Positions 15,542 to 25,213 of a DNA stretch of 64,000 nucleotides are shown here, one piece after another; positions within the stretch are counted from its first letter, which is position 1; each line of letters opens with the position of its first letter. This DNA is from an uncultured Porphyromonadaceae bacterium (GTDB lineage: Bacteria > Bacteroidota > Bacteroidia > Bacteroidales > Muribaculaceae), in the NCBI GenBank assembly GCA_947175265.1, contig CAMWMD010000001.1:1-64000 (forward strand), given 5' to 3'. Under the pieces are notes generated by a model. It was not told the DNA's origin and did no database searches. It was given only the letters and a program-made list of their open reading frames with translations. A program made the translations under genes and the position numbers.

Positions 15542-16936
15542 TTATCTACCGCCTCCGACAGCCTGATATAGCGAGATCAGGGAAGCCGCCCTTTCATGCC
15601 AGTTGGCTATACAAGCCAACTGAGCCTGAAGCAGACTTGAACGTGCAGTCAATACCTCCAGATAGGTTGTTGTCTGGTTATACATGAAGAGTTCATTGGT
15701 AAATTCCACTGATTTCTCCAGTTCGTCTACCTGAAGTTGAAGGTATTTGTCTTTCTCCACATTCTTGGAATAACTTACCAGAGCGTCGCTGACATCGGCG
15801 CTGGCACTGAGTACCGTGTACTCAAACGTGTTCATTGCCTGTTGCTGCTGAGCCTTGGCCGCCTCCAGTGTGGCGATGTTCTGTCCGCGGGAGAAGATGG
15901 GGGCAGTGAGTTGACCCGCAAGTTGCCAGAACCATTCACCCGGATTCTTGATGATTGACCCCACGAGGTTTGTGAAGCCACCCTGTGCAGAGATGACCAG
16001 ACTGGGATAGAACGCTGCACGCGCACTGTTTGTTGCGTAATACGCTACAGCAAGCGAACGCTCGGCAGCCCTGACATCCGGACGGGCTGCAAGGTAGGAG
16101 AGGGGTATGCCGTTCACAATATTGTCAGGAAGAGTAAAATCACAATCGGAGGTCACTTCCCAAGTCTGAGGGTAAGTGTTCAGAAGAAGCGACATCGTAT
16201 TGTTCAACTGATTCAACGACAATTCAAGGGTAGGAATCGTACTCATGATATTGTAGAGGTTGGCTCGGCTTTGGACTACGGCAGCCTCATTGGTACGCCC
16301 TGCCTCCTTAAGAAGTTGCATACTCTCCACCTGCTCTTTCCAGATCTCTACCGTACGTTTCGTAAGGTCAAGTTGCTGGGTGAGCATCACCAGGGAATAG
16401 TAGACGTTCGCAACTCCGCACACAATCTGTGAACGGGTGGCGTTCTCATAATCCATTGCCATCTCTTCCGATACTTTCGCACCACGCTTGCGGTTGAGAA
16501 TCTTCGCGAAGACGTCAATTTCCCACTGTGCGGCAAGCGGGAGAGTGTAACTCCATTCCGCAGAGGTGCGGGGCATCTTGTTACCTCCGTATTGCCCTAT
16601 ACCCGCATTGGGAGTGAAGGCAAGAGAGGGGAAATAACTCAGTTTAGCACCTTTGAGTTGGGCATGGGCTATGTCGACGTTCAGTTTCGCATTTTTCAGA
16701 TCCTTATTGTTGGCAAGGGCGAGACGAATGAGAGTCTGAAGTTTTGGATCGGTGAACACCTTCTCCCACCCCAGAAAGGGGAGGGAGGTGGAGTCAACCT
16801 GCATTTCAGAGGCCTTCTTGAAATCTGACACAATCTGGCTTTGATCGGCCGGAAGTTCATATTTCTGATATATGTGGCAACTGGAGAGGGAGATTGCCAG
16901 GATTGCGCCGGCGGCGCATATACTTATCTTATTCAT
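15542..16936 (-). CDS. Outer-membrane factor of an RND efflux pump (OprM/TolC-like lipoprotein)
   Basis: Outer-membrane channel for the adjacent RND pump. From ATG 16936 the 464-residue protein has a lipoprotein signal with lipobox SLSSC (Cys20), as in the NodT/OprM family. Two OEP repeats of long helices follow, with ANNKDLKNAKLNVDIAHAQLKG near the first and AARPDVRAAERSLA in the middle, a hallmark of this family. An in-frame extension to 17071 would run through the end of the pump gene and lacks a signal peptide, so I reject it. The order acrA-acrB-oprM with 28-bp gaps indicates one operon. Confidence 0.9.
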   Translation of the reverse strand: MNKISICAAGAILAISLSSCHIYQKYELPADQSQIVSDFKKASEMQVDSTSLPFLGWEKVFTDPKLQTLIRLALANNKDLKNAKLNVDIAHAQLKGAKLSYFPSLAFTPNAGIGQYGGNKMPRTSAEWSYTLPLAAQWEIDVFAKILNRKRGAKVSEEMAMDYENATRSQIVCGVANVYYSLVMLTQQLDLTKRTVEIWKEQVESMQLLKEAGRTNEAAVVQSRANLYNIMSTIPTLELSLNQLNNTMSLLLNTYPQTWEVTSDCDFTLPDNIVNGIPLSYLAARPDVRAAERSLAVAYYATNSARAAFYPSLVISAQGGFTNLVGSIIKNPGEWFWQLAGQLTAPIFSRGQNIATLEAAKAQQQQAMNTFEYTVLSASADVSDALVSYSKNVEKDKYLQLQVDELEKSVEFTNELFMYNQTTTYLEVLTARSSLLQAQLACIANWHERAASLISLYQAVGGGR

Positions 16937-16964
16937 GAAATTTGATTGCTTAAGCGATGACTGA

Positions 16965-19900
16965 TCATTCGTGATTGGGAACATACTGGTCAAGTTCAGA
17001 AGAAATTCCTGAATTATCCGTATCCCTCCATTTCGGGGGTGACAGTTTCTCCTGCAATGACTGGAACGCAACGAACAACGCGGGCACTACGAGAACCTGA
17101 AGAACCATACCGATCAACATGCCGCCGATTGCGCCTGTACCAAGTGCCTGGTTACCGTTACGACCTGCACCATGAGCGAACATCATCGGGAGAAGACCGA
17201 TAATCATGGCCAATGAGGTCATGAGGATAGGACGGAGACGAGCCTTGGCACCGTGAATTGCTGAATTCAGGATACTCATGCCGGTCTTCCTTCGGTCGAG
17301 CGCGAACTCCACAATAAGGATGGCATTCTTAGCCAAGAGGCCGATGAGCATGATGAGTGCAATCTGAAGGTAGATATTGTTGGCGATATCCATTATCCAT
17401 GCGAAGATGAATGAGCCCATGAGTCCGAATGGAACGGAGAGGATAACAGACCAGGGGAGGATATAACTCTCGTACTGTGCCGACAGAATCAGATAGACGA
17501 ACAGAAGCACGAGGGCGAACACGTAGCCTGTGCTGCCGCTTGAGCCGCTTGCCTCCTCACGGGTCATACCTGAGTATTCAAAACCGTAACCGACAGGAAG
17601 AGTGGCCTGCGCAATGGCGTTGATCGATTCGATCGCCTGACCGGATGACACACCGGGAGCAGGTGTTCCTGTGATCGAGATTGCCGTAAACATGTTGAAA
17701 CGGTCAATCATGTCAGGTCCGTACACTCGTGTCAATTTCACGAAGTTATCAATCGGGGCCATCTCCATCCCGTTTCTGATCTTTATCTGTTTGAGGGTCT
17801 CCGGAGAAACACGTGCCTCCGGGGCTGCCTGCATCATCACACGGTAAAGTTTACCGAAACTGTTGAAGTTGGAGATGTACATACCGCCATAATAACCCTG
17901 GAGAGCGGCAAGCACAGCATTCTGGGTCAGACCTGCCTGCTTGATCTTGGCGACATCAAGTTCAACCATATATTGCGGGAATGTCGGGTTGAAGTTGGAG
18001 TATGCCATCTGGATATTGGGGTCGGCGTTGAGTGCGCCGATAAATTTCTGGTAGACACCGAAGAATTTATCGAGGCTACCTCCTGTCTTATCCTGGAGTT
18101 TTATCTCAAAACCGTTGGTCGCTGAGTAACCGGAAATCATCGGAGGCTGGAAGAACATTATCCTTGCGCCCTTCACCTGTGAAGTCATGCCGAACAATTG
18201 CCCTACGATTGCCGATGCGCTTTCCGTGTTCTCATCTCTTTGATCCCAAGGTTTCAGTTTGATGATGAAGGAGCCGTATGTGTTTCCTTGACCACCCACA
18301 AAACTGTAGCCTGTGATGGCTGTGCGGCTTTGTACGGCAGGGATTGAGCCGATGATGCTGTCGACTTTCGCCATGACTTGCTGGGTTCTCTCCTGGGATG
18401 TGGCAGGCGGGAGCGTCACGGCACCCATGATCGTACCGGTATCCTCTGTCGGAACAAGGGCGGTAGGTGTGATTGCCATAAGGAAGACGAGTACTCCAAT
18501 TGATATTATGACAGTAAAAAACGAGAGGATCTTATGTCCTGCGAAGAAACGCACTCCCTTCTGGTAGATTCCGAGCAATTTATCGAATGTCTTGTTGAAG
18601 GCATTGATGAAATTTTTTGAGAACATACCTATCACCGCGATTATGGCTACGATATAGGCGATGATGCTCAGTGCTACATTCTCGAATGTGTACCATCCGA
18701 GGACGAGGAAGACGATTGCAGCAATAAGGAAAATAGCCGTAATGAGCGGAGGGAAGGATAATCTTTTCTTATACGTTTCAGCCATTGTCTTGGCAGCCTC
18801 TTTATAAGCCTCACCCATTCTCTCGGAAGTGGATTTATTGTCGTGTCCCTTCAGGAAGAGCGCACATAGGGCGGGGGAGAGGGTAAGGGCGTTGATTGCC
18901 GATAGACCGATTGCCATAGCCATGGTCAGACCGAACTGGCGGTAGAAGATACCAGACGTACCCCCGAGGAACGACACGGGGATGAACACGAGCATCATCA
19001 CGAGGGTGATTGATATAAGGGCTCCCGAAATTTCGCGCATCGCATCGATTGAGGCCTTCCTTGCCGATTTATAGCCCTGGTCAAGTTTGGCATGGACGGC
19101 CTCGACGACGACTATCGCGTCGTCGACCACAATCGCAATCGCCAGCACAAGTGCTGAGAGGGTCAGAAGGTTGATGGTGAACCCGAAGATATTGAGGAGG
19201 AAGAACGTACCGATCAATGCCACGGGAATGGCAATCATAGGTATCAGAGTGGAGCGGAAATCCTGGAGGAAGACGAACACCACGATAAACACAAGCACGA
19301 ATGCCTCTATAAGGGTCTTTACAACCTCGTGGATAGATGCGAAGAGGAAGTCGTTGACGCTCATGGTGGTCTGGAGCACCATGCCTGCAGGAAGATCCTT
19401 GCGGGCGTTATCGAGTAGTTTCTCGATAGATTCAATCACGGCTGTAGCATTCGAGCCGGCTGACTGGAATACGATTGCCGAGCTGCCGAGGTGACCGTTG
19501 TTGAGGTTCTGGAAGCCGTAGGTGAGGCGCCCCAACTCTACTTTGGCAACATCCTTCAGACGGAGTATCTCGCCGTCTGATGAGGCACGGAGGATAATGT
19601 TCTCAAACTCGCTTGGATCTGACAGACGACCTTTATAGCGCAGTGTATATTGGAATGTCTGGTTTCCCTGCTCACCGAACTGACCGGGAGCGGCCTCGAT
19701 ATTCTGCTCGGCGAGGGCGGCCGTGATGTCGGAGGGCATAAGTTTGTACTGCGCCATAACATCAGGTTTGAGCCATATACGCATGGAGTAGTCGGCTCCG
19801 AACGCCATTGCATCACCCACACCCGATACACGCTTGATCTGAGGAATGATGTTGATGGCCATGTAGTTGTCGATAAACTGAGCCGTGTATTTATCCTCCG

Positions 19901-20336
19901 GGTCATACATACCGATTACCATAAGCATGGATGTCTGTCGCTTCTGAGTGATGACACCCACCTGATTTACCTCACTCGGAAGGAAGGCGGTAGCCTTTGC
20001 TACACGGTTCTGCACGTCGACGGCTGCCATATTGGGGTCCATACCCTGCTTGAAATATACGTTGATGGTGGCGGAACCGTTATTGGTTGCTGAAGAAACC
20101 ATGTAGTCCATGTTCTCTGCGCCGTTAATCTGCTCCTCAAGAGGAGCGATAACGGAGTTTAGAACCGTTTGAGCATTCGCACCTGTATAGGTGGTTGAAA
20201 CCTGGATGGTAGGTGGTGCGATGTCAGGATATTGTTCGATTGGAAGACTGAACAGGCCGAGAATACCGAAAATCACGATGAAAATCGAGATCACGGTCGA
20301 GAGGACAGGCCTGTTGATAAATCCGTCAAGTTTCAT
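16965..20336 (-). CDS. RND efflux pump inner-membrane transporter (HAE1/AcrB-like)
   Basis: Proton-driven trimeric multidrug exporter. The 1123 residues begin FINRPVLSTVISIFIVIFGI and contain the TM4 proton-relay pair in VVDDAIVVVEAV, two large periplasmic loops, and the C-terminal LIGLLAKNAILIVEFA and MTSLAMIIGLLPMM motifs. It is about 70 residues longer than E. coli AcrB; extra hydrophobic sequence sits in the middle (about residues 545-590), between the two halves. It lies between its adaptor and outer-membrane genes with spacings of 30 and 28 bp. The drug spectrum cannot be read from sequence. Confidence 0.95.
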   Translation of the reverse strand: MKLDGFINRPVLSTVISIFIVIFGILGLFSLPIEQYPDIAPPTIQVSTTYTGANAQTVLNSVIAPLEEQINGAENMDYMVSSATNNGSATINVYFKQGMDPNMAAVDVQNRVAKATAFLPSEVNQVGVITQKRQTSMLMVIGMYDPEDKYTAQFIDNYMAINIIPQIKRVSGVGDAMAFGADYSMRIWLKPDVMAQYKLMPSDITAALAEQNIEAAPGQFGEQGNQTFQYTLRYKGRLSDPSEFENIILRASSDGEILRLKDVAKVELGRLTYGFQNLNNGHLGSSAIVFQSAGSNATAVIESIEKLLDNARKDLPAGMVLQTTMSVNDFLFASIHEVVKTLIEAFVLVFIVVFVFLQDFRSTLIPMIAIPVALIGTFFLLNIFGFTINLLTLSALVLAIAIVVDDAIVVVEAVHAKLDQGYKSARKASIDAMREISGALISITLVMMLVFIPVSFLGGTSGIFYRQFGLTMAMAIGLSAINALTLSPALCALFLKGHDNKSTSERMGEAYKEAAKTMAETYKKRLSFPPLITAIFLIAAIVFLVLGWYTFENVALSIIAYIVAIIAVIGMFSKNFINAFNKTFDKLLGIYQKGVRFFAGHKILSFFTVIISIGVLVFLMAITPTALVPTEDTGTIMGAVTLPPATSQERTQQVMAKVDSIIGSIPAVQSRTAITGYSFVGGQGNTYGSFIIKLKPWDQRDENTESASAIVGQLFGMTSQVKGARIMFFQPPMISGYSATNGFEIKLQDKTGGSLDKFFGVYQKFIGALNADPNIQMAYSNFNPTFPQYMVELDVAKIKQAGLTQNAVLAALQGYYGGMYISNFNSFGKLYRVMMQAAPEARVSPETLKQIKIRNGMEMAPIDNFVKLTRVYGPDMIDRFNMFTAISITGTPAPGVSSGQAIESINAIAQATLPVGYGFEYSGMTREEASGSSGSTGYVFALVLLFVYLILSAQYESYILPWSVILSVPFGLMGSFIFAWIMDIANNIYLQIALIMLIGLLAKNAILIVEFALDRRKTGMSILNSAIHGAKARLRPILMTSLAMIIGLLPMMFAHGAGRNGNQALGTGAIGGMLIGMVLQVLVVPALFVAFQSLQEKLSPPKWRDTDNSGISSELDQYVPNHE

Positions 20337-20366
20337 TTATCTTATCTTTATACTATGGAAAGGAAT

Positions 20367-21542
20367 TTATTTTGAAGCCTGTGCTGCTGTCTCCTCCGGC
20401 TTCTGGGCCGGCGCTGCTGTCGCAGATTTGGGAGTGATCACCATACCGTCCTGGGTAGAGATGCCCACACCCTCCACAACAATCACATCACCAGGCTTAA
20501 GACCGGAAGTCACGATATAGGTCTGACCGTCGCTCTCTGGAGCAACCGTGATAGGTGTGGAGTGAATCTTTGCAGAATCACCGACAACATAACAGAATTT
20601 CATATCCTGAATTTCAAAGGTAGCGCTCTGCGGAACCTTGATAGTGTTCTTATGCACTGAAGGGAGAAGCACGAGGCCGGTATTGCCGCTGTGGAGCATT
20701 CCGTCAGGGTTGGGGAAAGAGGCCTTCATCTGCACACTACCTGTTGCGGCATCGATAACTCCTGATGCGGAGATGATTTTCCCTTTGCGGGGATAGATAT
20801 CACCGTTGGCGAGTTTGAGGGATACTTCCGGCAGGGCAGCTACTGCGTTGGAAAGGGTTTTTGATCCGTTATCTGTGAGAGCGAGCACCTCTTTCTCATT
20901 GAGTGAGAACACCGCATCCATAGTGACGTTGTCTGAAAGTATGGTGAGCAGTGTCGACGGGCTTACAAGAGCACCTTCCTTGTAGTCGATTGTTCCAACG
21001 ACACCCGGAACCGGTGCAGTGACCGTTGAATATGAGAGGTTCTTCTGTGCCGAAGTGAGTGCAGCCTGAGCCTGCTGGAGCTGGGCTTTGGCCGCATTCA
21101 GGGCGTCAACTGAAGTCTGATAGGCCGACGCGCTTATGATATTCTTGTCAAGAAGAATTTTATTGTTGTTGGCGTTTGTAGTTGCCGTATTTACATTTGC
21201 CTGTGCCACTGCAACGGAGGCGCGTGCCTGGTCAACAGCTGCCTTCAACTGAACCTGGTCAATCGTAAACAATACCTGACCCTTTGATACTCTCTGCCCG
21301 TCATCAACGTGTACTTTTGTGAGGAAGCCTGAGATTTGCGGACGTATCTCCACATCGTTGGTTCCCTCCAAAGTGGCGGGGAAAGCCGTTTCCAGCGATT
21401 CATCACTTTCCGAGACGGTCAGTACCGCGAGTTCGGGGGCTTGCATACCCTGTTGCTGGTTTGCATCACCTTTACAAGAAGGCAGGAGCAGACCTCCTGT
21501 AGCCAGCACAAGAGCCAGCGCTTTAATCTGGTTGGTCTTCAT
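20367..21542 (-). CDS. RND efflux periplasmic adaptor (AcrA/MexA-like lipoprotein)
   Basis: Membrane-fusion protein linking the inner-membrane pump to the outer-membrane channel. The 391 residues have a lipoprotein signal (LLLPSC, Cys23), a barrel-sandwich lipoyl domain (EIRPQISGFLTKVHVDDGQRVSKGQ), an alpha-hairpin coiled coil rich in Ala/Gln/Asn (about 95-160), and beta-barrel and membrane-proximal domains. It is the first gene of the operon. The promoter and a perfect dyad lie upstream, but no regulator gene is adjacent. Confidence 0.93.
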   Translation of the reverse strand: MKTNQIKALALVLATGGLLLPSCKGDANQQQGMQAPELAVLTVSESDESLETAFPATLEGTNDVEIRPQISGFLTKVHVDDGQRVSKGQVLFTIDQVQLKAAVDQARASVAVAQANVNTATTNANNNKILLDKNIISASAYQTSVDALNAAKAQLQQAQAALTSAQKNLSYSTVTAPVPGVVGTIDYKEGALVSPSTLLTILSDNVTMDAVFSLNEKEVLALTDNGSKTLSNAVAALPEVSLKLANGDIYPRKGKIISASGVIDAATGSVQMKASFPNPDGMLHSGNTGLVLLPSVHKNTIKVPQSATFEIQDMKFCYVVGDSAKIHSTPITVAPESDGQTYIVTSGLKPGDVIVVEGVGISTQDGMVITPKSATAAPAQKPEETAAQASK

Positions 21543-21604
21543 ATTATACTTTTAGTGTGAAAATTTTCGCGAATAAGTTAGGCCGATATATTATTGCTAA
21601 GGCC

Positions 21605-21629
21605 TGAATCAATAGACCGTATTGATTCA
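21605..21629 (-). promoter_or_regulatory. Perfect dyad (candidate operator) at the efflux operon start
   Basis: TGAATCAATA (21605-21614) and TATTGATTCA (21620-21629) are perfect inverted arms around GACCG. Given the TAnnTTTG box at 21638-21645, the dyad spans about +5 to +30 of the transcript, a position where a dimeric repressor would block transcription. Confidence 0.55.
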
Positions 21630-21637
21630 TATTCCTG

Positions 21638-21645
21638 CAAAGTTA
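21638..21645 (-). promoter_or_regulatory. TAnnTTTG promoter box of the efflux operon
   Basis: TAACTTTG on the minus strand, predicting a leader of about 90 nt before the adaptor ATG. Confidence 0.6.
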
Positions 21646-21753
21646 ACAAAAATTATAAATAAAGGGGTGTGAAATATATGTAAAATAAGAAAAAAAGAAC
21701 AATTTTTGTTATTATTAGAAAATATTTTTTAATGAAAAATGTAAAAAGAAATA

Positions 21754-21794
21754 ACCGCCTCCCTTATCCCGATTTTCGGAAACAGGAAGGCGGT
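21754..21794 (-). terminator. Hairpin terminator after ftsH
   Basis: ACCGCCTTCCT pairs with AGGGAGGCGGT (one mismatch) on the minus strand, with an inner CCGA/TCGG stem. It lies 30 bp after the ftsH stop. Confidence 0.65.
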
Positions 21795-21823
21795 CATTTA
21801 TTTTCTGTTGAAGAATTCAGCCG

Positions 21824-23944
21824 CTATTCTTTGTTGAAGGGAGGCGGGGTAGAAGGTTTATCCTCATTCTTTACGTCCTCTTCATTACTATCATGAGAGT
21901 CGGAAGTCTCCGTATTGCTCTTCTTGCGGAGTTTCTTACCCTGAAGGTCGGGGTCTACCTCCTCGGCTTGTACTTCTACAGCCTCGCGTAGTTTCCTCTC
22001 CTCCTCTTCACGCTTGTTGATCTCTATGATTTCATCAGTGCGTGATTTCCATTTTCTCGGGCCGAAGACAGCCTCCGCATCATCGTGATAGATAACCTCG
22101 CGCTCTACGAGAAGGTCTCGGATTTTGTTATGCTCCTTGGCATATTTTCGGAGTATCTCTTTGGCACGCTCATACTGTTCGTTGACAATGCGCTTCACCT
22201 CTTCATCAATAATCTGGGCAGTCTCCTCGGAATATGGCTTGGTGAAACCGTAATCCTGACCTGTCGAGTCATTATAGTTGATGTTGGGAAGCCTGTCGCT
22301 CATACCGTACATCAGCACAAGTGAACGTGCTATTTTCGTACATTTCTCCAAATCGTCGCTTGCTCCCGTACCAACCTGTCCGGTGAAGACATCCTCGGCG
22401 GCACGACCACCGAGAAGGCCGCACATCGTGTCCAAAAGGGCCTGGGTAGGGATTATCTGTCTTGCCTCCGGGGCATACCACGCTGCTCCGAGGGCACGTC
22501 CGCGTGGCACGATTGTCACCTTTACAAGAGGATTGCCATATTGAGTCATCCAACTGATAGTTGCATGCCCCGCCTCGTGGGTGGCTATAGCGAATTTCTC
22601 GTCGTCGGTGATGATTCGTGACCTCTTTTCAAGACCTCCTACTATACGGTCTATCGCGGCCATGAAATCATCCCATTCCACCATCTTCTTGTTGTTTCGG
22701 GCGGCGATAAGGGCTGCCTCATTGCAGACGTTGGCTATATCAGCGCCGGAGAAGCCTTGAGTCTGGCGGGCGAGTTGCTCCACGTCAAGTTTGCTGTTCA
22801 CCTTAATGTTCCTGAGGTGCACATTGAAGATTTCTACGCGGTCGGTGAGTTCGGGGAGGTCAATGAAAATCTGACGGTCAAATCGTCCGGGACGGAGTAG
22901 GGCCTTGTCAAGCATATCAGCGCGGTTGGTTGCCGCAAGGATTATCACTCCATTATTTGAGCCAAAGCCGTCCATTTCGGTAAGCATCTGGTTGAGGGTA
23001 TTCTCCCGCTCGTCATTCGAACCCATATTCGGGTTTTTACCACGGGCACGACCCACGGCGTCGATCTCATCGATGAACACAATACAAGGTGCCTTCTCCT
23101 TCGCCTGCTTGAAAAGGTCGCGTACACGGGCTGCACCGACACCGACAAACATTTCCACGAAATCAGAACCTGACATGGATAGGAACGGGACATTGGCCTC
23201 ACCGGCAACTGCCTTTGCGAGAAGGGTCTTGCCGGTTCCGGGAGGACCTACGAGGAGTGCTCCCTTTGGAATCTTCGCTCCAAGTTCGGTGTAACGTTGA
23301 GGATTCTTGAGGAATTCCACAATCTCCTCAATCTCCACCTTGGCCTCGGCCTGACCTGCCACATCCTTGAAGGTGACGGCCGGACCGTTGTTTTTGTCGA
23401 AAACTGTAGCCCTTGATTTGCCGACGTTGAAGATGCCGCCTCCGCCTCCGCCTCCGCTCATACGTTTGGACATGAATACCATAAACATCACGAGCAGGAG
23501 GATAGGTCCGAAATACCAGAAAAGTTTCATCAGATCCGAACCCTTTTCATAGTTGACCTTTATCTGTGGCTTCCCTTCTGCCGCCAAAGCGGCGTTCCAG
23601 GAATCTATCTTTTCCTGAATCTTATCTGCCGAGGGGATGATGGTCTTGATTTTCTTGTCTCCGTCAAAAGCATCCGAGGTATCGAACTTCAATTTCTTTG
23701 CCCCGGCCTCCGTGACGAATCCTTCGGCAATTCCGGTTTCTGAAAACACATAGATCTTGTTGATATCTCCCGCTACCGCTGCTTTCTCGAAATCGGTCCA
23801 GTTCACTTCCTTTGTCTGCGAAGCATCCTGGAAATAGAAGAGGGCAAAAAGCGACAGGAGGATAATGCCGTACATCCAATACATATTGAAGAGCGGCTTT
23901 TTGTTGGAGTTCCCGTTTCTGGGAGACTTTGGATATTTCAGCAT
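21824..23944 (-). CDS. ftsH: ATP-dependent zinc metalloprotease FtsH
   Basis: Membrane-anchored hexameric AAA+ protease that degrades misfolded membrane proteins and regulatory substrates. The 706 residues have a first TM (about 21-40), a periplasmic domain, a second TM (about 142-158), Walker A GPPGTGKT, Walker B VFIDEIDA, the second region of homology [21 protein letters not shown], and the zinc site HEAGH (about 456-460). The charged C-terminal tail is long. rsfS lies 50 bp upstream, the usual Bacteroidetes pairing. A Gly-rich stretch of eight residues after the second TM probably makes a flexible linker. Confidence 0.97.
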   Translation of the reverse strand: MLKYPKSPRNGNSNKKPLFNMYWMYGIILLSLFALFYFQDASQTKEVNWTDFEKAAVAGDINKIYVFSETGIAEGFVTEAGAKKLKFDTSDAFDGDKKIKTIIPSADKIQEKIDSWNAALAAEGKPQIKVNYEKGSDLMKLFWYFGPILLLVMFMVFMSKRMSGGGGGGGIFNVGKSRATVFDKNNGPAVTFKDVAGQAEAKVEIEEIVEFLKNPQRYTELGAKIPKGALLVGPPGTGKTLLAKAVAGEANVPFLSMSGSDFVEMFVGVGAARVRDLFKQAKEKAPCIVFIDEIDAVGRARGKNPNMGSNDERENTLNQMLTEMDGFGSNNGVIILAATNRADMLDKALLRPGRFDRQIFIDLPELTDRVEIFNVHLRNIKVNSKLDVEQLARQTQGFSGADIANVCNEAALIAARNNKKMVEWDDFMAAIDRIVGGLEKRSRIITDDEKFAIATHEAGHATISWMTQYGNPLVKVTIVPRGRALGAAWYAPEARQIIPTQALLDTMCGLLGGRAAEDVFTGQVGTGASDDLEKCTKIARSLVLMYGMSDRLPNINYNDSTGQDYGFTKPYSEETAQIIDEEVKRIVNEQYERAKEILRKYAKEHNKIRDLLVEREVIYHDDAEAVFGPRKWKSRTDEIIEINKREEEERKLREAVEVQAEEVDPDLQGKKLRKKSNTETSDSHDSNEEDVKNEDKPSTPPPFNKE

Positions 23945-23994
23945 ATCTTGAAAAGTTATTAGCGTTGTAATGTGTTAAATATCCTGAATGAGAG

Positions 23995-24354
23995 TCAGTC
24001 CTCTTCCGGAAGGTACTCGGTAGGGGCGTCGTTCCACAACTCTTCCAGATTATAAAATTGACGGTAGTCGGGAAGGAACACATGGACCATGATGTCGCCA
24101 TAATCTATAACGATCCACTGGCAGTTGTTGTAACCCTCATAGTTATAAGGCTTGACGCCTTCATTTTTCAGCAGGGCATCTCGCACGGAATCGGCTATCG
24201 CCGCCACTTGGGAAGTGCTGTTCCCTTGACAGATGATAAGTTTGTCGGTTGAGGCTGATTGTATTTCCGAAAGGTCGATCTTTACGATTTTATTACCCTT
24301 CTTGTCTCGTATCGCCTCAATGATGAACGGTGAGAGGTTTTTTTTTGATTGCAT
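23995..24354 (-). CDS. rsfS: Ribosomal silencing factor RsfS
   Basis: Binds ribosomal protein L14 and blocks subunit joining when nutrients are scarce. The 119-residue protein has the DUF143/Iojap fold with KIVKIDLSEIQSASTDKLIICQGNSTSQVAAIADSV in the first half and the conserved WIVIDYGDIMVHVF motif, normal length for the family. It is first in the rsfS-ftsH unit. A near-consensus promoter box TAACTTTA lies about 20 bp upstream of the ATG. Confidence 0.93.
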   Translation of the reverse strand: MQSKKNLSPFIIEAIRDKKGNKIVKIDLSEIQSASTDKLIICQGNSTSQVAAIADSVRDALLKNEGVKPYNYEGYNNCQWIVIDYGDIMVHVFLPDYRQFYNLEELWNDAPTEYLPEED

Positions 24355-24502
24355 TCGCTGCAGATAAAATAAATAAAGTTAAAGGTTTAAGGGAGATGGT
24401 GGAATTTACGGTCTCCCTCTTTGGATATAACAATCTTCATGCAATAAATATCGGAATACCGGATATTTTTTTGCCTTATTATTAACAATCTGCGAAATTA
24501 CT

Positions 24503-24533
24503 AAAAAAAGCCCAAACTTCAAAGAAGCCGGGC
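24503..24533 (-). terminator. Intrinsic terminator after sodB
   Basis: Minus-strand hairpin GCCC..CTTC/GAAG..GGGC followed by seven T, about 45 bp past the sodB stop. Confidence 0.8.
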
Positions 24534-24578
24534 CTATGAAAAAACTTAATCTGTTTTATAGTTGCTGACTTGCTGATT

Positions 24579-25160
24579 TCAGTTCTCATATCTTGCATCA
24601 ACAACACTCCAGTCTACGATATCCCAAAGTTTCTTGAGATAGGCGCCACGGAGATTCTGATAGTCGAGGTAATAGGCATGTTCCCAGACATCGAATACCA
24701 TGATTGGTTTCATACCTCCTGTCATCGGATTTTCCGCATCCTTGCCCTGAAGAATGTAAAGTTTTCCGTCGGCATCAGCGGCAAGCCAAACCCATCCCGA
24801 ACCGAATAGTGTTGTGCCAGCTTCCTCAAACTTTGTCTTGAATTCTTCAAAACTGCCGAATTGCTCTTCAATCTTATCCCTCAGTTTTCCCGCCGGCTCC
24901 TTGAGGCCATCCGGGGAGAACTGGAAGAAATAGAATATATGGTTCCAAGCCTGGGAAGCGTTATTGAAAATCTTTCCATCGCTATTAACGACGATCTCCT
25001 CAAGAGGCATCTCTGCATACTCTGTCCCTTCTATGAGTTTGTTGAGCGTGTCGATATAGGCGCGCTCATGTTTCCCGTAATGATATTCGATAGTCATCGG
25101 AGATATCACGGGAGCGAGCGCATCAGGGGAATAGGGGAGTTTCGGTTGTGTGAATTTCAT
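24579..25160 (-). CDS. sodB: Superoxide dismutase (Fe/Mn family)
   Basis: Cytosolic enzyme that dismutates superoxide. The 193 residues have all four metal ligands of the family: His27, His74, Asp157 and His161 (DVWEHAYYLDYQN). HIFYFFQFSP around residues 74-83 is typical of Bacteroidetes enzymes, which can use Fe or Mn; the metal cannot be decided here. It lies 53 bp after the ThiE-like gene on the same strand without a clear promoter between, so the two may be co-transcribed. It ends at a good terminator. Confidence 0.95.
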   Translation of the reverse strand: MKFTQPKLPYSPDALAPVISPMTIEYHYGKHERAYIDTLNKLIEGTEYAEMPLEEIVVNSDGKIFNNASQAWNHIFYFFQFSPDGLKEPAGKLRDKIEEQFGSFEEFKTKFEEAGTTLFGSGWVWLAADADGKLYILQGKDAENPMTGGMKPIMVFDVWEHAYYLDYQNLRGAYLKKLWDIVDWSVVDARYEN

Positions 25161-25213
25161 AATATTTATTGATTTTGCGGTAAAAAATTGGTTTTATAAT
25201 TTAGTCACGAGAT

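Noticed and set aside
16937-17071. Extended start for the outer-membrane efflux gene
   Set aside because: It would overlap the end of the pump gene and bury the lipoprotein signal that begins at 16936.
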